A DNA stretch of 64,000 bases from Paenibacillus endophyticus (GCF_014192395.1 NZ_JACHXW010000022.1:62001-126000), one strand, 5' to 3'. Numbered from the stretch's first letter, positions 33,290 through 41,586 are shown. Numbers and translations: made by a program. Notes: generated by a model not told the origin, from the letters alone.

Positions 33290-34096
33290 TTAACTGTCAA
33301 GGAGCAACGACTTAAGCGGCACCATCTTGTCTTCAGGCACATAATATTTGAATTTGTTGTCGCTGATTTGTCCGAGCAATTGTCGGCGTATGGGGCTGGC
33401 GTCCTTTAGCAGGCTTTCATCGGCTTGATGATAGTCGATTGGCCGCATCCAGATCGGGCTGTAGCCGAGAAACAGCTGCCTTCTCGTAAATGACGATTGG
33501 TTCGCAGAGCCGGCATGCCATAGATTTTGGGCGAAAATAAACACATCCCCCGGTTTCCCGCACACTTGAACCTCTCCGTCGAGCTGCTGCTTCACATCCT
33601 TGTTGTTCGGGTTATAAGGCTTCTTATGGCTGCCGGGAATAACCTTGGTATTCCCGCGGTTTGGCTGAGACATATCGCTCAGAATGTAGCAAACCTTTAT
33701 ATAATAAGTGGCAGTCAGTCCAGCAATGGATGGAAACTTTGGATGAGGACCGTCTTGATGCCAATCGATGAAGCTGTGGGAGGCAGTCTGAACATCGTTC
33801 GGATTTGGCTGCCTTACCGTTAAGTGGGAAATATGAAGTTGAATATTATAACCGAGCAGATTAACGATTAAGGGAAGAATGGCCTCATGATCGATTAGCG
33901 AGGCAAGCTCGTCATGCCGGGCTATGCTGTTATAGATGTTATGGGCGAGCGACTCCGGCTCTTCCGCAATTATTTCATCAATGGCCGTATTCAAGCGGTT
34001 TACTTTTTCCTGCGGCAATACATTTGGTATAACCAAGTACCCCTGTTCATGGAACTGCTCCATTAGCTCCTTCAATTCAAGCGCTGCAATCGTCAT
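33290..34096 (-). CDS. Phytanoyl-CoA dioxygenase (PhyH) family protein
   Basis: Fe(II)/2-oxoglutarate-dependent oxygenase, 268 residues. Iron ligands are visible as HQD in DWHQDGPHPKF (about residue 120) and the distal His in NLWHAGSANQ (about 190), with an Arg (RRQLFLGYS) for 2-oxoglutarate. GGAGGAATGAACA precedes the ATG. Bacterial members hydroxylate varied small molecules; the substrate is not deducible. It is divergent from an AraC regulator with about 120 bases between the starts, an arrangement suggesting that the regulator controls it. Confidence 0.9.
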   Translation of the reverse strand: MTIAALELKELMEQFHEQGYLVIPNVLPQEKVNRLNTAIDEIIAEEPESLAHNIYNSIARHDELASLIDHEAILPLIVNLLGYNIQLHISHLTVRQPNPNDVQTASHSFIDWHQDGPHPKFPSIAGLTATYYIKVCYILSDMSQPNRGNTKVIPGSHKKPYNPNNKDVKQQLDGEVQVCGKPGDVFIFAQNLWHAGSANQSSFTRRQLFLGYSPIWMRPIDYHQADESLLKDASPIRRQLLGQISDNKFKYYVPEDKMVPLKSLLLDS

Positions 34097-34219
34097 TGTT
34101 CATTCCTCCTACTTGTAATTAATTTAATTATAGCTGACTCTTAATTTGCTTATAATGTATGTAACTCTCATCTTTCTTGTATATAATTTCATTCTGTGGA
34201 AGTGAAGGTGATGACAAGC

Positions 34220-35017
34220 ATGCGCTTAAGCGAGCCGGAATTGCTCTACCATGTTTATGTAAAGGATGCCAAGCATTTTCAGAAGACGGAAGATACCTAC
34301 GACCATTGGGCGCTATTTATCGTTGAGGAAGGCAGTTTTGATTATCGAATGGGAGGCTTGAGCGAGAGAGCAACAAAGGGAGATATGGTGTTGTGTCCGC
34401 CTGAGCTTACCTTTTATCGAAAGACGAACGGTTTGTCCTTTCATCTTGCGGGCTTTCGTTGGAAAACGGTGGGAGAGGGAGAAGCTGACGCAAGAACAGC
34501 GTCCGTCCCGCAAGGGATTCTGAGGCTGCTTAACCATAAAAGAATGCAGTCCACCCTTTCATTGCTTCGGGAGGCGCGATTCATAAACGCAGGTGCCGCG
34601 CACGAATACAAGAGCCATTTGCTCCGAGATTTGCTTTACGCTTATCAGGTCGAAAGCTTCAATTCGGAATCCGGCTTATTGCATAGCGAGAATCCGCTGC
34701 TGCAGCTCGCTATACATAAGCTTCGGCAGCAGGCCGATTCGGGGGCGGGGGGATCGCTCAAGTCGATTGCGAGAGAACTTGGGATCAGCCAGGTGCAGCT
34801 GACAAGATTGTTTAAAGGAGAATTCAAGCTCACGCCGAGTACTTATTCAACCAATCTTAGAATGGAAAAGGTGAAGCAGCTGCTCGCTCATACCTCGTTA
34901 ACACTTGCGCAAATCGCTGAGCAATGCGGGTTTAACGATGAGCATCATTTAAGTAAAAGTTTTAAAAAATGGAACGGAATTAATCCTTCCGTCTATAGAA
35001 AAGCATACGCGGTGTGA
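34220..35017 (+). CDS. AraC-family transcriptional regulator (cupin plus HTH)
   Basis: 265 residues, soluble. N-terminal AraC-binding cupin-like domain (about 10-140; HWALFIVEEGSFDYRMGG), C-terminal double HTH (about 165-262; LKSIARELGISQVQLTRLFK and IAEQCGFNDEHHLSKSFKKW). The ATG at 34220 is preferred because AAGGTG lies nine bases upstream; in-frame GTG 34196 and ATG 34211 are alternatives. Divergent from the PhyH dioxygenase gene, which is its probable target; the effector is unknown. Confidence 0.88.
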   Translation: MRLSEPELLYHVYVKDAKHFQKTEDTYDHWALFIVEEGSFDYRMGGLSERATKGDMVLCPPELTFYRKTNGLSFHLAGFRWKTVGEGEADARTASVPQGILRLLNHKRMQSTLSLLREARFINAGAAHEYKSHLLRDLLYAYQVESFNSESGLLHSENPLLQLAIHKLRQQADSGAGGSLKSIARELGISQVQLTRLFKGEFKLTPSTYSTNLRMEKVKQLLAHTSLTLAQIAEQCGFNDEHHLSKSFKKWNGINPSVYRKAYAV

Positions 35018-35177
35018 ATGCAGCTGCAGGTATGTAAAAGCTGCCTCGTAAAATCGTGCTTGAGGACGGATTAAGTGTTTTGCACGTAATTCAGCGATGT
35101 ATGAAACGTTTGTCCGATTGGAGCGTACCATTTTATGATGTACAAATTCGTTGACTTATTAATTGAGGTGATGAGAC

Positions 35178-35585
35178 ATGTTCGTAACCAAAAATTCGAT
35201 CCGTAACGAATCTTTGCTTCATATTCTGGAGTTAAGACATAAGATGATTACAGGGAACCTTGCGAATGCCGATACGCCGGGATACAAAGTGAAAAGCGTC
35301 GCGTTCGAGGAAGAATTGGAGAAGATGATTACCGCAGGGAACGGAGACAATTTAAAGATCAAACGGACGAACGAAAGACATTTACCGCAAATCTCTGGGT
35401 CGGGGGTCATTCCCTATAAAATAGTTGAACACGGCCACACGACTATGAACAACAATCGGAATAATGTCGATGTTGACAAAGAGATGGCCAATCTGGCTGA
35501 AAACCAACTTGAATACAATTATATGATCGATCGCGTTAGCGGACATTACAGTAAATACAAAAAGCTGTTTGCCGATCTGAAATAG
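35178..35585 (+). CDS. flgB: FlgB-like flagellar rod protein, isolated copy
   Basis: 135 residues. N-terminal rod-protein signature (LRHKMITGNLANADTPGYKV, about 18-37) and the C-terminal helix (NLAENQLEYNYMIDRVSGHY) of FlgB, a proximal rod component of the flagellar basal body exported by the flagellar type III system. GAGGTGATG lies just upstream of the ATG. No flgC, fliE or other flagellar gene is near, whereas flgB normally heads the flgB-flgC-fliE cluster. It is probably a second, stand-alone paralogue. Confidence 0.85.
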   Translation: MFVTKNSIRNESLLHILELRHKMITGNLANADTPGYKVKSVAFEEELEKMITAGNGDNLKIKRTNERHLPQISGSGVIPYKIVEHGHTTMNNNRNNVDVDKEMANLAENQLEYNYMIDRVSGHYSKYKKLFADLK

Positions 35586-35596
35586 ATCTGACTGTG

Positions 35597-35618
35597 AGCC
35601 GGGCGCTAGCGCCCGGCT
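35597..35618 (+). terminator. Hairpin terminator of the flgB-like gene
   Basis: AGCCGGGCG and CGCCCGGCT form a perfect 9-base GC-rich stem around CTAG, followed by TATTTAAAA. It begins 12 bases after the stop and also forms the left boundary of repeat family A copy 3. Confidence 0.8.
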
Positions 35619-35619
35619 T

Positions 35620-35738
35620 ATTTAAAATATAGGAAAGTATATGATTTCGCCATCCTTCGCCATCCTTTCTCTATATTTCTCGGTATGAAACGCGCTGCGC
35701 CGCCAAAGGACGGCGACAGCCGTTTCACCTTGTGCATC
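35620..35738 (+). repeat. Dispersed repeat family A, copy 3 (forward, diverged)
   Basis: Shares AAAATATAGGAAAGTATAT, CTTTCTCTATATTTC, GAAACG, and GCCG-5-GGACGG-3-CAGCCGTTT with copies 1 and 2. It differs by a short internal duplication (CGCCATCCTT repeated) in place of GCCAA. Like copies 1 and 2 it abuts a GC-rich hairpin. Confidence 0.75.
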
Positions 35739-35829
35739 TTGCTGTTTATCCTAGTATTGAAGCCTAAAGCCGGTCATTTCGAAAGGTTGTCTTTGTAGAA
35801 CGAACAGACAGATTTCACTTCCGGCAGGA

Positions 35830-35885
35830 ATTAACGGGAAACGAGAGTTACACCCCTGAAGGGCTGCCGCATGGCAGCCCTTCGC
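35830..35885 (+). repeat. Dispersed repeat family B, member with GAAGGGCTGCC hairpin
   Basis: TTAACGGGAAACGAGAGTTA is followed by a perfect 11-base stem (GAAGGGCTGCC/GGCAGCCCTTC around GCAT, 35858-35883). The same order, core then GC-rich hairpin, recurs at 36669, 42130, 60320, 63309 and 63858. Confidence 0.7.
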
Positions 35886-35973
35886 TATGCTAAAGGGCAA
35901 GCTAGTGCAACAATAATTTCCATATTGCGTCTATATTTTCGACTGCACAAACTGAGGCGGGGTGACAGTTTGA

Positions 35974-36477
35974 ATGAAAAAACTCTTAGCTGTTGTTGTA
36001 TTTATTTGTATGGTAGTCAGTATAAGTGTACTACGACCTAATTTGGTATTTGCATGTAGTTGCAGTAATCCAAGCATTGAACAAAAATTTGAGGGAGCTA
36101 GCGTCATTTTCACTGGGACGTCGGTTAGTAAAGATAAAGAAGGCGGGAATATTTTTAGTGTGGTTAAGGTTTGGAAGGGTAATCTCGCGGATGGTTATGT
36201 ATATAGTGGTTTCAATGGTATGTGTGGGACTGAATTTGAAGTAGGAAAAAAATATTTGGTTTATACATTCAATTCTAAAGGTAAAGAAACAACCAGTCTT
36301 TGCAGCGGCAATAAATTGATTACAGACGCGAGCAAAGATATTCAAGCCCTAGACCGATTAACTGAACCCAAATGGAAAAACAAATATTTTCTGATAATTG
36401 CATTCGTTTTCGTTATAACAATTTTAGTAACAGTAATATGGAAAGTGAAGTTGAGGTTCAAAAATAACGCTCGTTAA
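35974..36477 (+). CDS. TIMP/NTR-like exported membrane protein
   Basis: 167 residues. A signal peptide (1-27) would expose an N-terminal Cys28-Ser-Cys30 motif, the hallmark of netrin-like/TIMP folds; two more cysteines (in NGMCGTEFEVG and TSLCSGNK) fit disulfides. A single C-terminal membrane helix (about 134-156) and a basic tail anchor it with the domain outside. Bacterial proteins of this type are common in Bacilli but have no settled function; metalloprotease inhibition is known only for animal TIMPs. Base composition is AT-richer than the glycan operons, suggesting accessory DNA. Confidence 0.72.
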   Translation: MKKLLAVVVFICMVVSISVLRPNLVFACSCSNPSIEQKFEGASVIFTGTSVSKDKEGGNIFSVVKVWKGNLADGYVYSGFNGMCGTEFEVGKKYLVYTFNSKGKETTSLCSGNKLITDASKDIQALDRLTEPKWKNKYFLIIAFVFVITILVTVIWKVKLRFKNNAR

Positions 36478-36668
36478 GCTCTTTGCAATATGATTTTCTC
36501 ACGAATGTTCGCTTATTCGCAGGGTTTTTCCCGGATAGAGAGGGGGGAATCTTCGCTGCGGCGAGCCATTGACGATTTGCTAGATAGGTGCTGCTTGGAA
36601 AGATATAGAGTTATAAGCTTTCAGAGGACTGATTAAACGATGCTTTTCAATCATAAATTGAATTTGTC

Positions 36669-36750
36669 GTTACGCTAACTGGGAACTGTAGCTTCATAAA
36701 ACCAGGACGAGGCTGCCGGCATAAATCTCAGCCTTGTTGAGTTAACAGTC
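36669..36750 (+). repeat. Dispersed repeat family B, copy near 36.7 kb
   Basis: GTTACGCTAACTGGGAACTG, TAGCTTCATAA, then GGACGAGGCTGCCGGCATAA and CAGCCTTGTT. It matches 42130-42210 over about 80 bases, including the hairpin, though its right arm (CTCAGCC) is slightly degraded. Confidence 0.8.
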
Positions 36751-36814
36751 AGAATAGCGCAACAATGCCCCGATATTTCTCGTCAATTTAATGAGGTTGA
36801 AGGAGGAGTATAAA

Positions 36815-37333
36815 TTGAAACTAAATTACATTTTACTATTATGTGTGATGTTAACTGCTCTGACTGGATGTTCGAATGAATCCATTGAAAACCACCCTAA
36901 ACAAAATGTAGTGGTAGAGGAAAACAAAGAAAGAAATGAAATTGTAAGTGCTACGGGAAAAACATTGGAAGACTTCATACATGCTTTGGAGTCAGAGGGA
37001 CCTGAATTAATGCCAGTTCAAGAAGAACGTAATAATTGGATATTGAACAACATTAAACCGAATAAATTTACCGTGGGAAGTCCTTTTGAAAATAAAGATC
37101 CAAGTAAACTTGAGCGAGTTTCAATTTATGTTTTTAAATCAGAAAACGCACGCATAACAGGATTGGAAGATTTTAAAAAACAAATAGAAAAATACGATAT
37201 GATGATACCACGTATTTATGAAGCAAGAAATGTGATGGTATTTTATTGGGCACATGCTGATATGGATAAACCTGCGAAATACGAACAGCAATTTCAAAAA
37301 GCAATCAACCAACTTGAAAAATCCCTAACATAG
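36815..37333 (+). CDS. Small lipoprotein of unknown function
   Basis: 172 residues from TTG 36815, which has AGGAGGAG at 36801-36808; the in-frame ATG at 36791 precedes that Shine-Dalgarno. The product then starts MKLNYILLLCVMLTALTGC, a lipoprotein signal with Cys19. The mature protein is Lys/Glu/Asn-rich and shows no repeat or catalytic motif I recognise. It stands alone after a family B repeat and is AT-rich. Directly after its stop the opposite strand carries a truncated aldolase remnant. Confidence 0.75.
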   Translation: MKLNYILLLCVMLTALTGCSNESIENHPKQNVVVEENKERNEIVSATGKTLEDFIHALESEGPELMPVQEERNNWILNNIKPNKFTVGSPFENKDPSKLERVSIYVFKSENARITGLEDFKKQIEKYDMMIPRIYEARNVMVFYWAHADMDKPAKYEQQFQKAINQLEKSLT

Positions 37334-37443
37334 TATCTCGCCAGTTTCTTAACGCGCTCGGCGCCAACCTCGCCCTTTTCTTCATAGGCAGAGTACATCG
37401 CTACATAAATGCCTTCGAACGTTTCGATATTGCTCATCTTCAT
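37334..37443 (-). pseudogene. N-terminal remnant of a DHDPS/N-acetylneuraminate-lyase family gene
   Basis: On the minus strand a good ATG (37443) with GGAAAG upstream starts MKMSNIETFEGIYVAMYSAY, continuing EEKGEVGAERVKKLARY. This is the start of the dihydrodipicolinate synthase/sialic-acid lyase family (YKGIIPA-Y-DEG-V-ERV-KL). After about 36 residues the frame runs into antisense of the lipoprotein gene and the rest of the ~300-residue barrel is absent. It is a 5' fragment left by a deletion whose junction lies near 37334. Confidence 0.62.
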
Positions 37444-37469
37444 CTTTCCGTCTCTTCTTTGAAGTAAGG

Positions 37470-37589
37470 CTATACCACGCCGTGCAACGCGGCTTTATTG
37501 CCCAGCTTTGCAACCGTCAACTCCGTTTGGGAGAAGCCGGGAGGCGGATGCGCAGCCACTTGAAGCTTGAGCTTGTCCAATAAATTGAT
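37470..37589 (-). pseudogene. C-terminal remnant, possibly of a ROK-family sugar kinase
   Basis: The minus-strand frame ends TVAKLGNKAALHGVV followed by a stop, resembling the LGN-A-L-GA C-terminus of ROK kinases/regulators, preceded by PPPGFSQTEL. Upstream the frame degenerates. The stop lies about 27 bases before the aldolase-family remnant on the same strand, the spacing of an operon. A ROK kinase next to a sialic-acid-lyase-type gene would fit an amino-sugar pathway, but the ROK call rests on a short stretch. Confidence 0.4.
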
Positions 37590-37704
37590 TTTTCGGCAAG
37601 TTGTTTTTGAGCCCGTTCTCAAGCATCGCCTGTAACGACTAGGAGTTTTGACAAAGCGGTTGTCCCTTACCGGAACAGCCGTTTTCTTGTATGTACAGAA
37701 CATG

Positions 37705-37718
37705 TTAAAGCGCTTTCA
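37705..37718. promoter_or_regulatory. cre-like (CcpA) site
   Basis: TTAAAGCGCTTTCA matches the palindromic CcpA consensus TGWAANCGNTNWCA at 13 of 14 positions (second base T instead of G). It lies between the minus-strand ROK-like remnant and the plus-strand LacI-like remnant. The surrounding 40 bases are repeated near 38035. Confidence 0.5.
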
Positions 37719-37814
37719 CAATGAAGTAAACAACGGGTAAGTAAGTAAAGAGTTGCCCATTGTTGACCATAGATCTATTACATATAATGAAAACGTATAC
37801 AATGGGAACTATTG

Positions 37815-37965
37815 GAAGTGAGGCTTCCCGAGGAAGAGATGGCTGCCGCATGTATCCGGTTGTTGCTGGGGTGAATTGCCAATCCGTCTGCCGAAGTGAA
37901 ATCGCAAGAGTTGGAGCCGCCGTTCATCTTCCGAGTCCTGCGGGAGCTTCGAACACGAACTTTGA
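37815..37965 (+). pseudogene. C-terminal remnant of a LacI-family repressor
   Basis: The plus strand reads EVRLPEEEMAAACIRLLLG, then a TGA, then in the same frame IANPSAEVKSQELEPPFIFR. A one-base shift then gives ESCGSFEHEL and a stop. This follows the closing pattern of LacI-family ligand-binding domains (V-P-EEM-A-LLL-I, then L-P-F-RES). One in-frame stop and one frameshift mark it as decayed; the DNA-binding half is missing. Confidence 0.5.
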
Positions 37966-38028
37966 CCGCAAAGCACAATGAATACACGGTTGTCATTAAC
38001 GGATCAATCGTATTGTCATTTTTTAAAA

Positions 38029-38042
38029 ATAAAACGCTTTCA
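38029..38042. promoter_or_regulatory. Weak cre-like site upstream of the solute-binding-protein remnant
   Basis: ATAAAACGCTTTCA matches the cre palindrome at 12 of 14 positions. It is followed by AAATAGTAAACAAAGGGTAA, a near copy of the sequence after the cre-like site at 37705. Probably the old catabolite-controlled promoter region of the lost transporter operon. Confidence 0.4.
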
Positions 38043-38179
38043 AAATAGTAAACAAAGGGTAAAAATGTAAACAAATGCACATTATGGAAGTATTTTATTG
38101 CGAGTATACTGAAAGCGCATACAAGATGGAGCTCCTGAAAGACTATATGAATATAGAAAAACACGGGAGAAGCCGAGAG

Positions 38180-38474
38180 TTGAAGGGGATAACGATTCTG
38201 CTGCTCGCTTCGCTTAGATTACTGCCTGCTCGAGCGGCAATGAGACGCCAGACAGCACCGCCAAGCCGACGGCGACAGCCCAAAGGGGGACCGGTAACAA
38301 CGAGGGCTCCACGAATTCGGATGGGGCGATGAACGATGGCCCATCGGCAAATACGATCCGCCGATCGAGGCATCATTCGTACGTCATCAAAGCGAGCCGA
38401 GAACAACGTTTTGGGCGGCCTGAAGGACGAGACGTTGGAAAACAACCGTTGAACACGCGTGTACGAAGAAGAGC
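38180..38474 (+). pseudogene. N-terminal remnant of a sugar solute-binding lipoprotein gene
   Basis: Piecing frames together gives a signal peptide (LKGITILLLASL), a shift into TACSSGNETPDSTAKPTATA (lipobox and tether), NEGSTNSDGAMNDGP, a shift into GKYDPPIEASFV, and a shift into ENNVLGGLKDETLENNR-stop-TRVYEE. The last part matches the ENNRWTR signature of family 1 binding proteins (present intact at 28060-29646) with Trp changed to a TGA stop. At least three frameshifts and one stop, with the remaining ~400 codons absent, show a dead gene. Confidence 0.75.
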
Positions 38475-38618
38475 CGATTTAACATCTTAAGACTTCCTAA
38501 CGATTCATATCAAACTGGGGGGGGGTGATTAAGTTGTTTTCTTTTTGTTGGCGATAGTCATGTTGTCAAATCGTAATGAAAGGGAAAGAGACTAGGAATA
38601 AGAGAGGAGTTGTAGGTA

Positions 38619-41429
38619 ATGCGTAAAATAAGATTAGCGGTGGCTCTCTTGGTTTGCTTCATTATGGTATCAGGTTTCAACTTACCCCAGACCAAAGCGG
38701 GGGCAGCACCGGAACCAAACGACACGTGGAGGCAGGTCGACCCTGCTGATGTCCAGATTGGCAGAAGCTATCTCATCGTGTCCGAGCACGGCGCGCTTGC
38801 TAATGCGCAAGCGACAATCAACACACCTGGCGACGTCACCGGCGACACTCAGATTGGCATGGTGTCCAAACCCGTGATGATTGAAGACGGCTTAATCACA
38901 TCCGAAGTGACGGATGACATGATCTGGCAGTTTGGCCTTGGCGCAAACACTGCTGCGGCATCCGGCGGTCTTGGCGAAGGACCGGGCTACTATGTATTGA
39001 ACAACGCTCCCGGCGCAGGCGGAGGCACGGAACCCCTAAGAAGGGAATCCAGCTTCAACGCACAGCATGCGCCACTCAACACGACTGGCGCAGCCATCAA
39101 TGGCAACCAGCAGAGCATGTTGATGCATGTTCTGGATGAAAATGAAGACACAGTGTCCCTGTACATTTGGGGCGGGAACAACCAGTTTAACTTTGCCCTG
39201 ACGAGTACGGAAGACGGCTTCACCGCGAAGAGCAAGGCGACAAGCACGACGAGCGCGGCTCAACTGCTTGCTCAGATGCAGGAGTCACCGGCATTGCGGT
39301 TGTATGAACCGAACGTGACCGTCGGCGTTCAGCACTACGTCATGGCGTCATCCGGCACGAACGGCAGTATAAGCCCATCCTCCCTGGCAGGCCATGTTTG
39401 GGTGAACGATGGCGAAGACGTGACCTTCACGTTTAACCCCGCGTTCGGGTTTGAAGTAGACAAGGTTACGGTTAACGGCGAAGAAGTCGCTGTTACAGAC
39501 AACACATACACAATAGAGAACGTCACCGCAAGCAGCACAAGCATCCACGTGACATTCAAGCCTGCTTCAAACGCAGGGGATTTACCGTTCACAGTGTATA
39601 ACGACATTTTCTCTGTCGGTAACGTCACTACAGCGGTCATCATCGACCTTGGCGAAGGCAACGCGGCAAACCTTGCCGACCTGAGCGCCGACATGTTCAC
39701 GGCGGCCGCCAGGAACACAAGGATTGATGGCTCGACCGTGATTTTCGACGGCTTGCGCAATATCACCAGAGTATATGTAAACAATGATCCCGAACCGCTT
39801 GGCTACATATCGCCCGCACCGGGATCCGACGACCTCGTAACAGATATGCCAGCGAGCGGACGCTACATCATCGTTGAATTAGAGTTCTGGAATGTCAATG
39901 GCTATACATCCGGCGCAATGGTTTCGGGCAACTTGCAAAACGCATACTCGGCGATCCTCAATTACCGCGTCAACGTGGATCGTGAGATCAAGCTGACAAA
40001 CGGCACTGCCGTAACCCCGAGCTTCACTCAGGTAGCGGTAGTAAACTCGGCGCTTGACAAGTTTGTCCCGGACAAAACGAACCCGGGCGGTACAGGTAGC
40101 ATGGACATCCTGATTTCGATCGACGAGTCATGGGAAGACGAAGGTCCTCTCCCGCTGTTCATCTACAACCATGGCGGCGGCCGCGGCGGCCCTTCAGGGG
40201 ACTTCTTCGCGCCTATGCAAACCGCGAATGGCGCAGCCGTGCTTTCCAAGCGCCAACTGGAGAACCCAGGCAAGTACAACGCGCACATCATAGCTACGCA
40301 GAACCACTCGAACAATCAGGATAACAACGAGGCCCTTATGGCATACGTGGAGAAACTGGCCACTGAGGGCAAGGTGGATCTGAGCCGTATCTACATGTCA
40401 GGCTTCTCGATGGGCAGCATGTACACAATTGGTTTCTATAACCGCAATCCTGAGTTCCTCGCAGCAATCGTTCCGCTTGCAGGGGGCACCTTGCCAACCG
40501 TGGAACAGCTTACCGCGAACCCCGAGCTCACAAAGACTTCCATATGGGCGCATACACATAAGAATGACGGCGCTGGTAATGCATGGACACAGTATTTCAC
40601 AACAGGCGCTGGCGCCAGCGGCTTATATTCAGAAGCCAACGTGAATGTTCTGGAAACCAACCAGGCCTTTAATTTCCCGTACTACGGCTTTGACTGGACG
40701 CCGCACGAAACCGAAGCCCAAGTGTTCAGCAACCTTCTCGGCCAATCAAACGCCAGCTTCAGGTATGGCGCAAGCCAAGAAGAGTACGCAGATAAGAACA
40801 TCTTTGATTGGATGTTCGCGCAGAGCAGAAATAAGACTACTAGCTCAGGGACTTTGACAGGTCCAGCTATAGTGCAGTTTGGTGATACATTCGATGTGAC
40901 TTACGGTCTTGAAAGCTTGAAACAGGAAGTGTATGCACAAGACATTACAATCGAATACGACGCTAATAAGCTGGAGCTTGTTGGTCAGCCAGTATCCGTG
41001 GATTCCGAGAAATTTGTTATTGTAGGCACAGACAGCCAAGAAGGAAGCATTCGAATTCTAGGCACTCATTTGAATGACAGCGTAAATAATCCAAATCAGA
41101 ATCTCTTTAAGCTTAGCTTCAAGGCAAAGAACACAGCTGGTATTGCGGATATCGCAGTAACACTTGTCGTGCTTGCTGATGGCGAGGGAGTAGAGGCGGA
41201 TATTGATGGAGATACGCATTCCGTTGAGATTCGCAAACCTGTAGTACCAGGTGACGTCAATGATGACAACAGAGTAAGCGTTGGTGACTTGGCTCTAGTT
41301 TCGAAAGCTTATGGCAAATCTTCAGTTAGCCCAGACTGGGATCAAGTGAAGAAATACGACATCAATCATGATGGAACAATCGACATTGAAGACCTTGCCG
41401 CATTGGCTCGTCACATTCTGACTAAGTAA
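38619..41429 (+). CDS. Secreted esterase-like protein with cohesin and dockerin modules
   Basis: 936 residues with a Sec signal peptide (about 1-30). After an N-terminal unknown region (about 40-225) comes a bacterial-repeat beta module (about 235-320), then an alpha/beta-hydrolase domain (about 450-735) with nucleophile Ser597 in GFSMGS and FIYNHGGG as oxyanion region. A cohesin-like domain follows (about 743-870, then a short linker), and a type I dockerin (about 877-936; GDVNDDNRVSVGDLALVSKA and YDINHDGTIDIEDLAALARH, two calcium loops). Cohesin and dockerin on one chain could self-associate or recruit partners. Likely removes ester groups from polysaccharides. GAGAGGAG lies about 12 bases before the ATG. 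Confidence 0.85.
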   Translation: MRKIRLAVALLVCFIMVSGFNLPQTKAGAAPEPNDTWRQVDPADVQIGRSYLIVSEHGALANAQATINTPGDVTGDTQIGMVSKPVMIEDGLITSEVTDDMIWQFGLGANTAAASGGLGEGPGYYVLNNAPGAGGGTEPLRRESSFNAQHAPLNTTGAAINGNQQSMLMHVLDENEDTVSLYIWGGNNQFNFALTSTEDGFTAKSKATSTTSAAQLLAQMQESPALRLYEPNVTVGVQHYVMASSGTNGSISPSSLAGHVWVNDGEDVTFTFNPAFGFEVDKVTVNGEEVAVTDNTYTIENVTASSTSIHVTFKPASNAGDLPFTVYNDIFSVGNVTTAVIIDLGEGNAANLADLSADMFTAAARNTRIDGSTVIFDGLRNITRVYVNNDPEPLGYISPAPGSDDLVTDMPASGRYIIVELEFWNVNGYTSGAMVSGNLQNAYSAILNYRVNVDREIKLTNGTAVTPSFTQVAVVNSALDKFVPDKTNPGGTGSMDILISIDESWEDEGPLPLFIYNHGGGRGGPSGDFFAPMQTANGAAVLSKRQLENPGKYNAHIIATQNHSNNQDNNEALMAYVEKLATEGKVDLSRIYMSGFSMGSMYTIGFYNRNPEFLAAIVPLAGGTLPTVEQLTANPELTKTSIWAHTHKNDGAGNAWTQYFTTGAGASGLYSEANVNVLETNQAFNFPYYGFDWTPHETEAQVFSNLLGQSNASFRYGASQEEYADKNIFDWMFAQSRNKTTSSGTLTGPAIVQFGDTFDVTYGLESLKQEVYAQDITIEYDANKLELVGQPVSVDSEKFVIVGTDSQEGSIRILGTHLNDSVNNPNQNLFKLSFKAKNTAGIADIAVTLVVLADGEGVEADIDGDTHSVEIRKPVVPGDVNDDNRVSVGDLALVSKAYGKSSVSPDWDQVKKYDINHDGTIDIEDLAALARHILTK

Positions 41430-41586
41430 TTGAGTTTTCTAGTTTGAGTGCTCTTATTTAAATTGTGGTTTAATGGAATGTAAGACCTTATGAATTAATC
41501 GCACGAATTGAGTAAGATGTATGATTTAATGATCGTAATCTTAAGGTCAGAACATTACGCCATCGGAGAACGTTAATTAAACGCAC

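Noticed and set aside
38075..38332. 85-codon ORF at the start of the binding-protein remnant
   Set aside because: It is a mixture of leader and frameshifted pseudogene sequence, not a separate gene.
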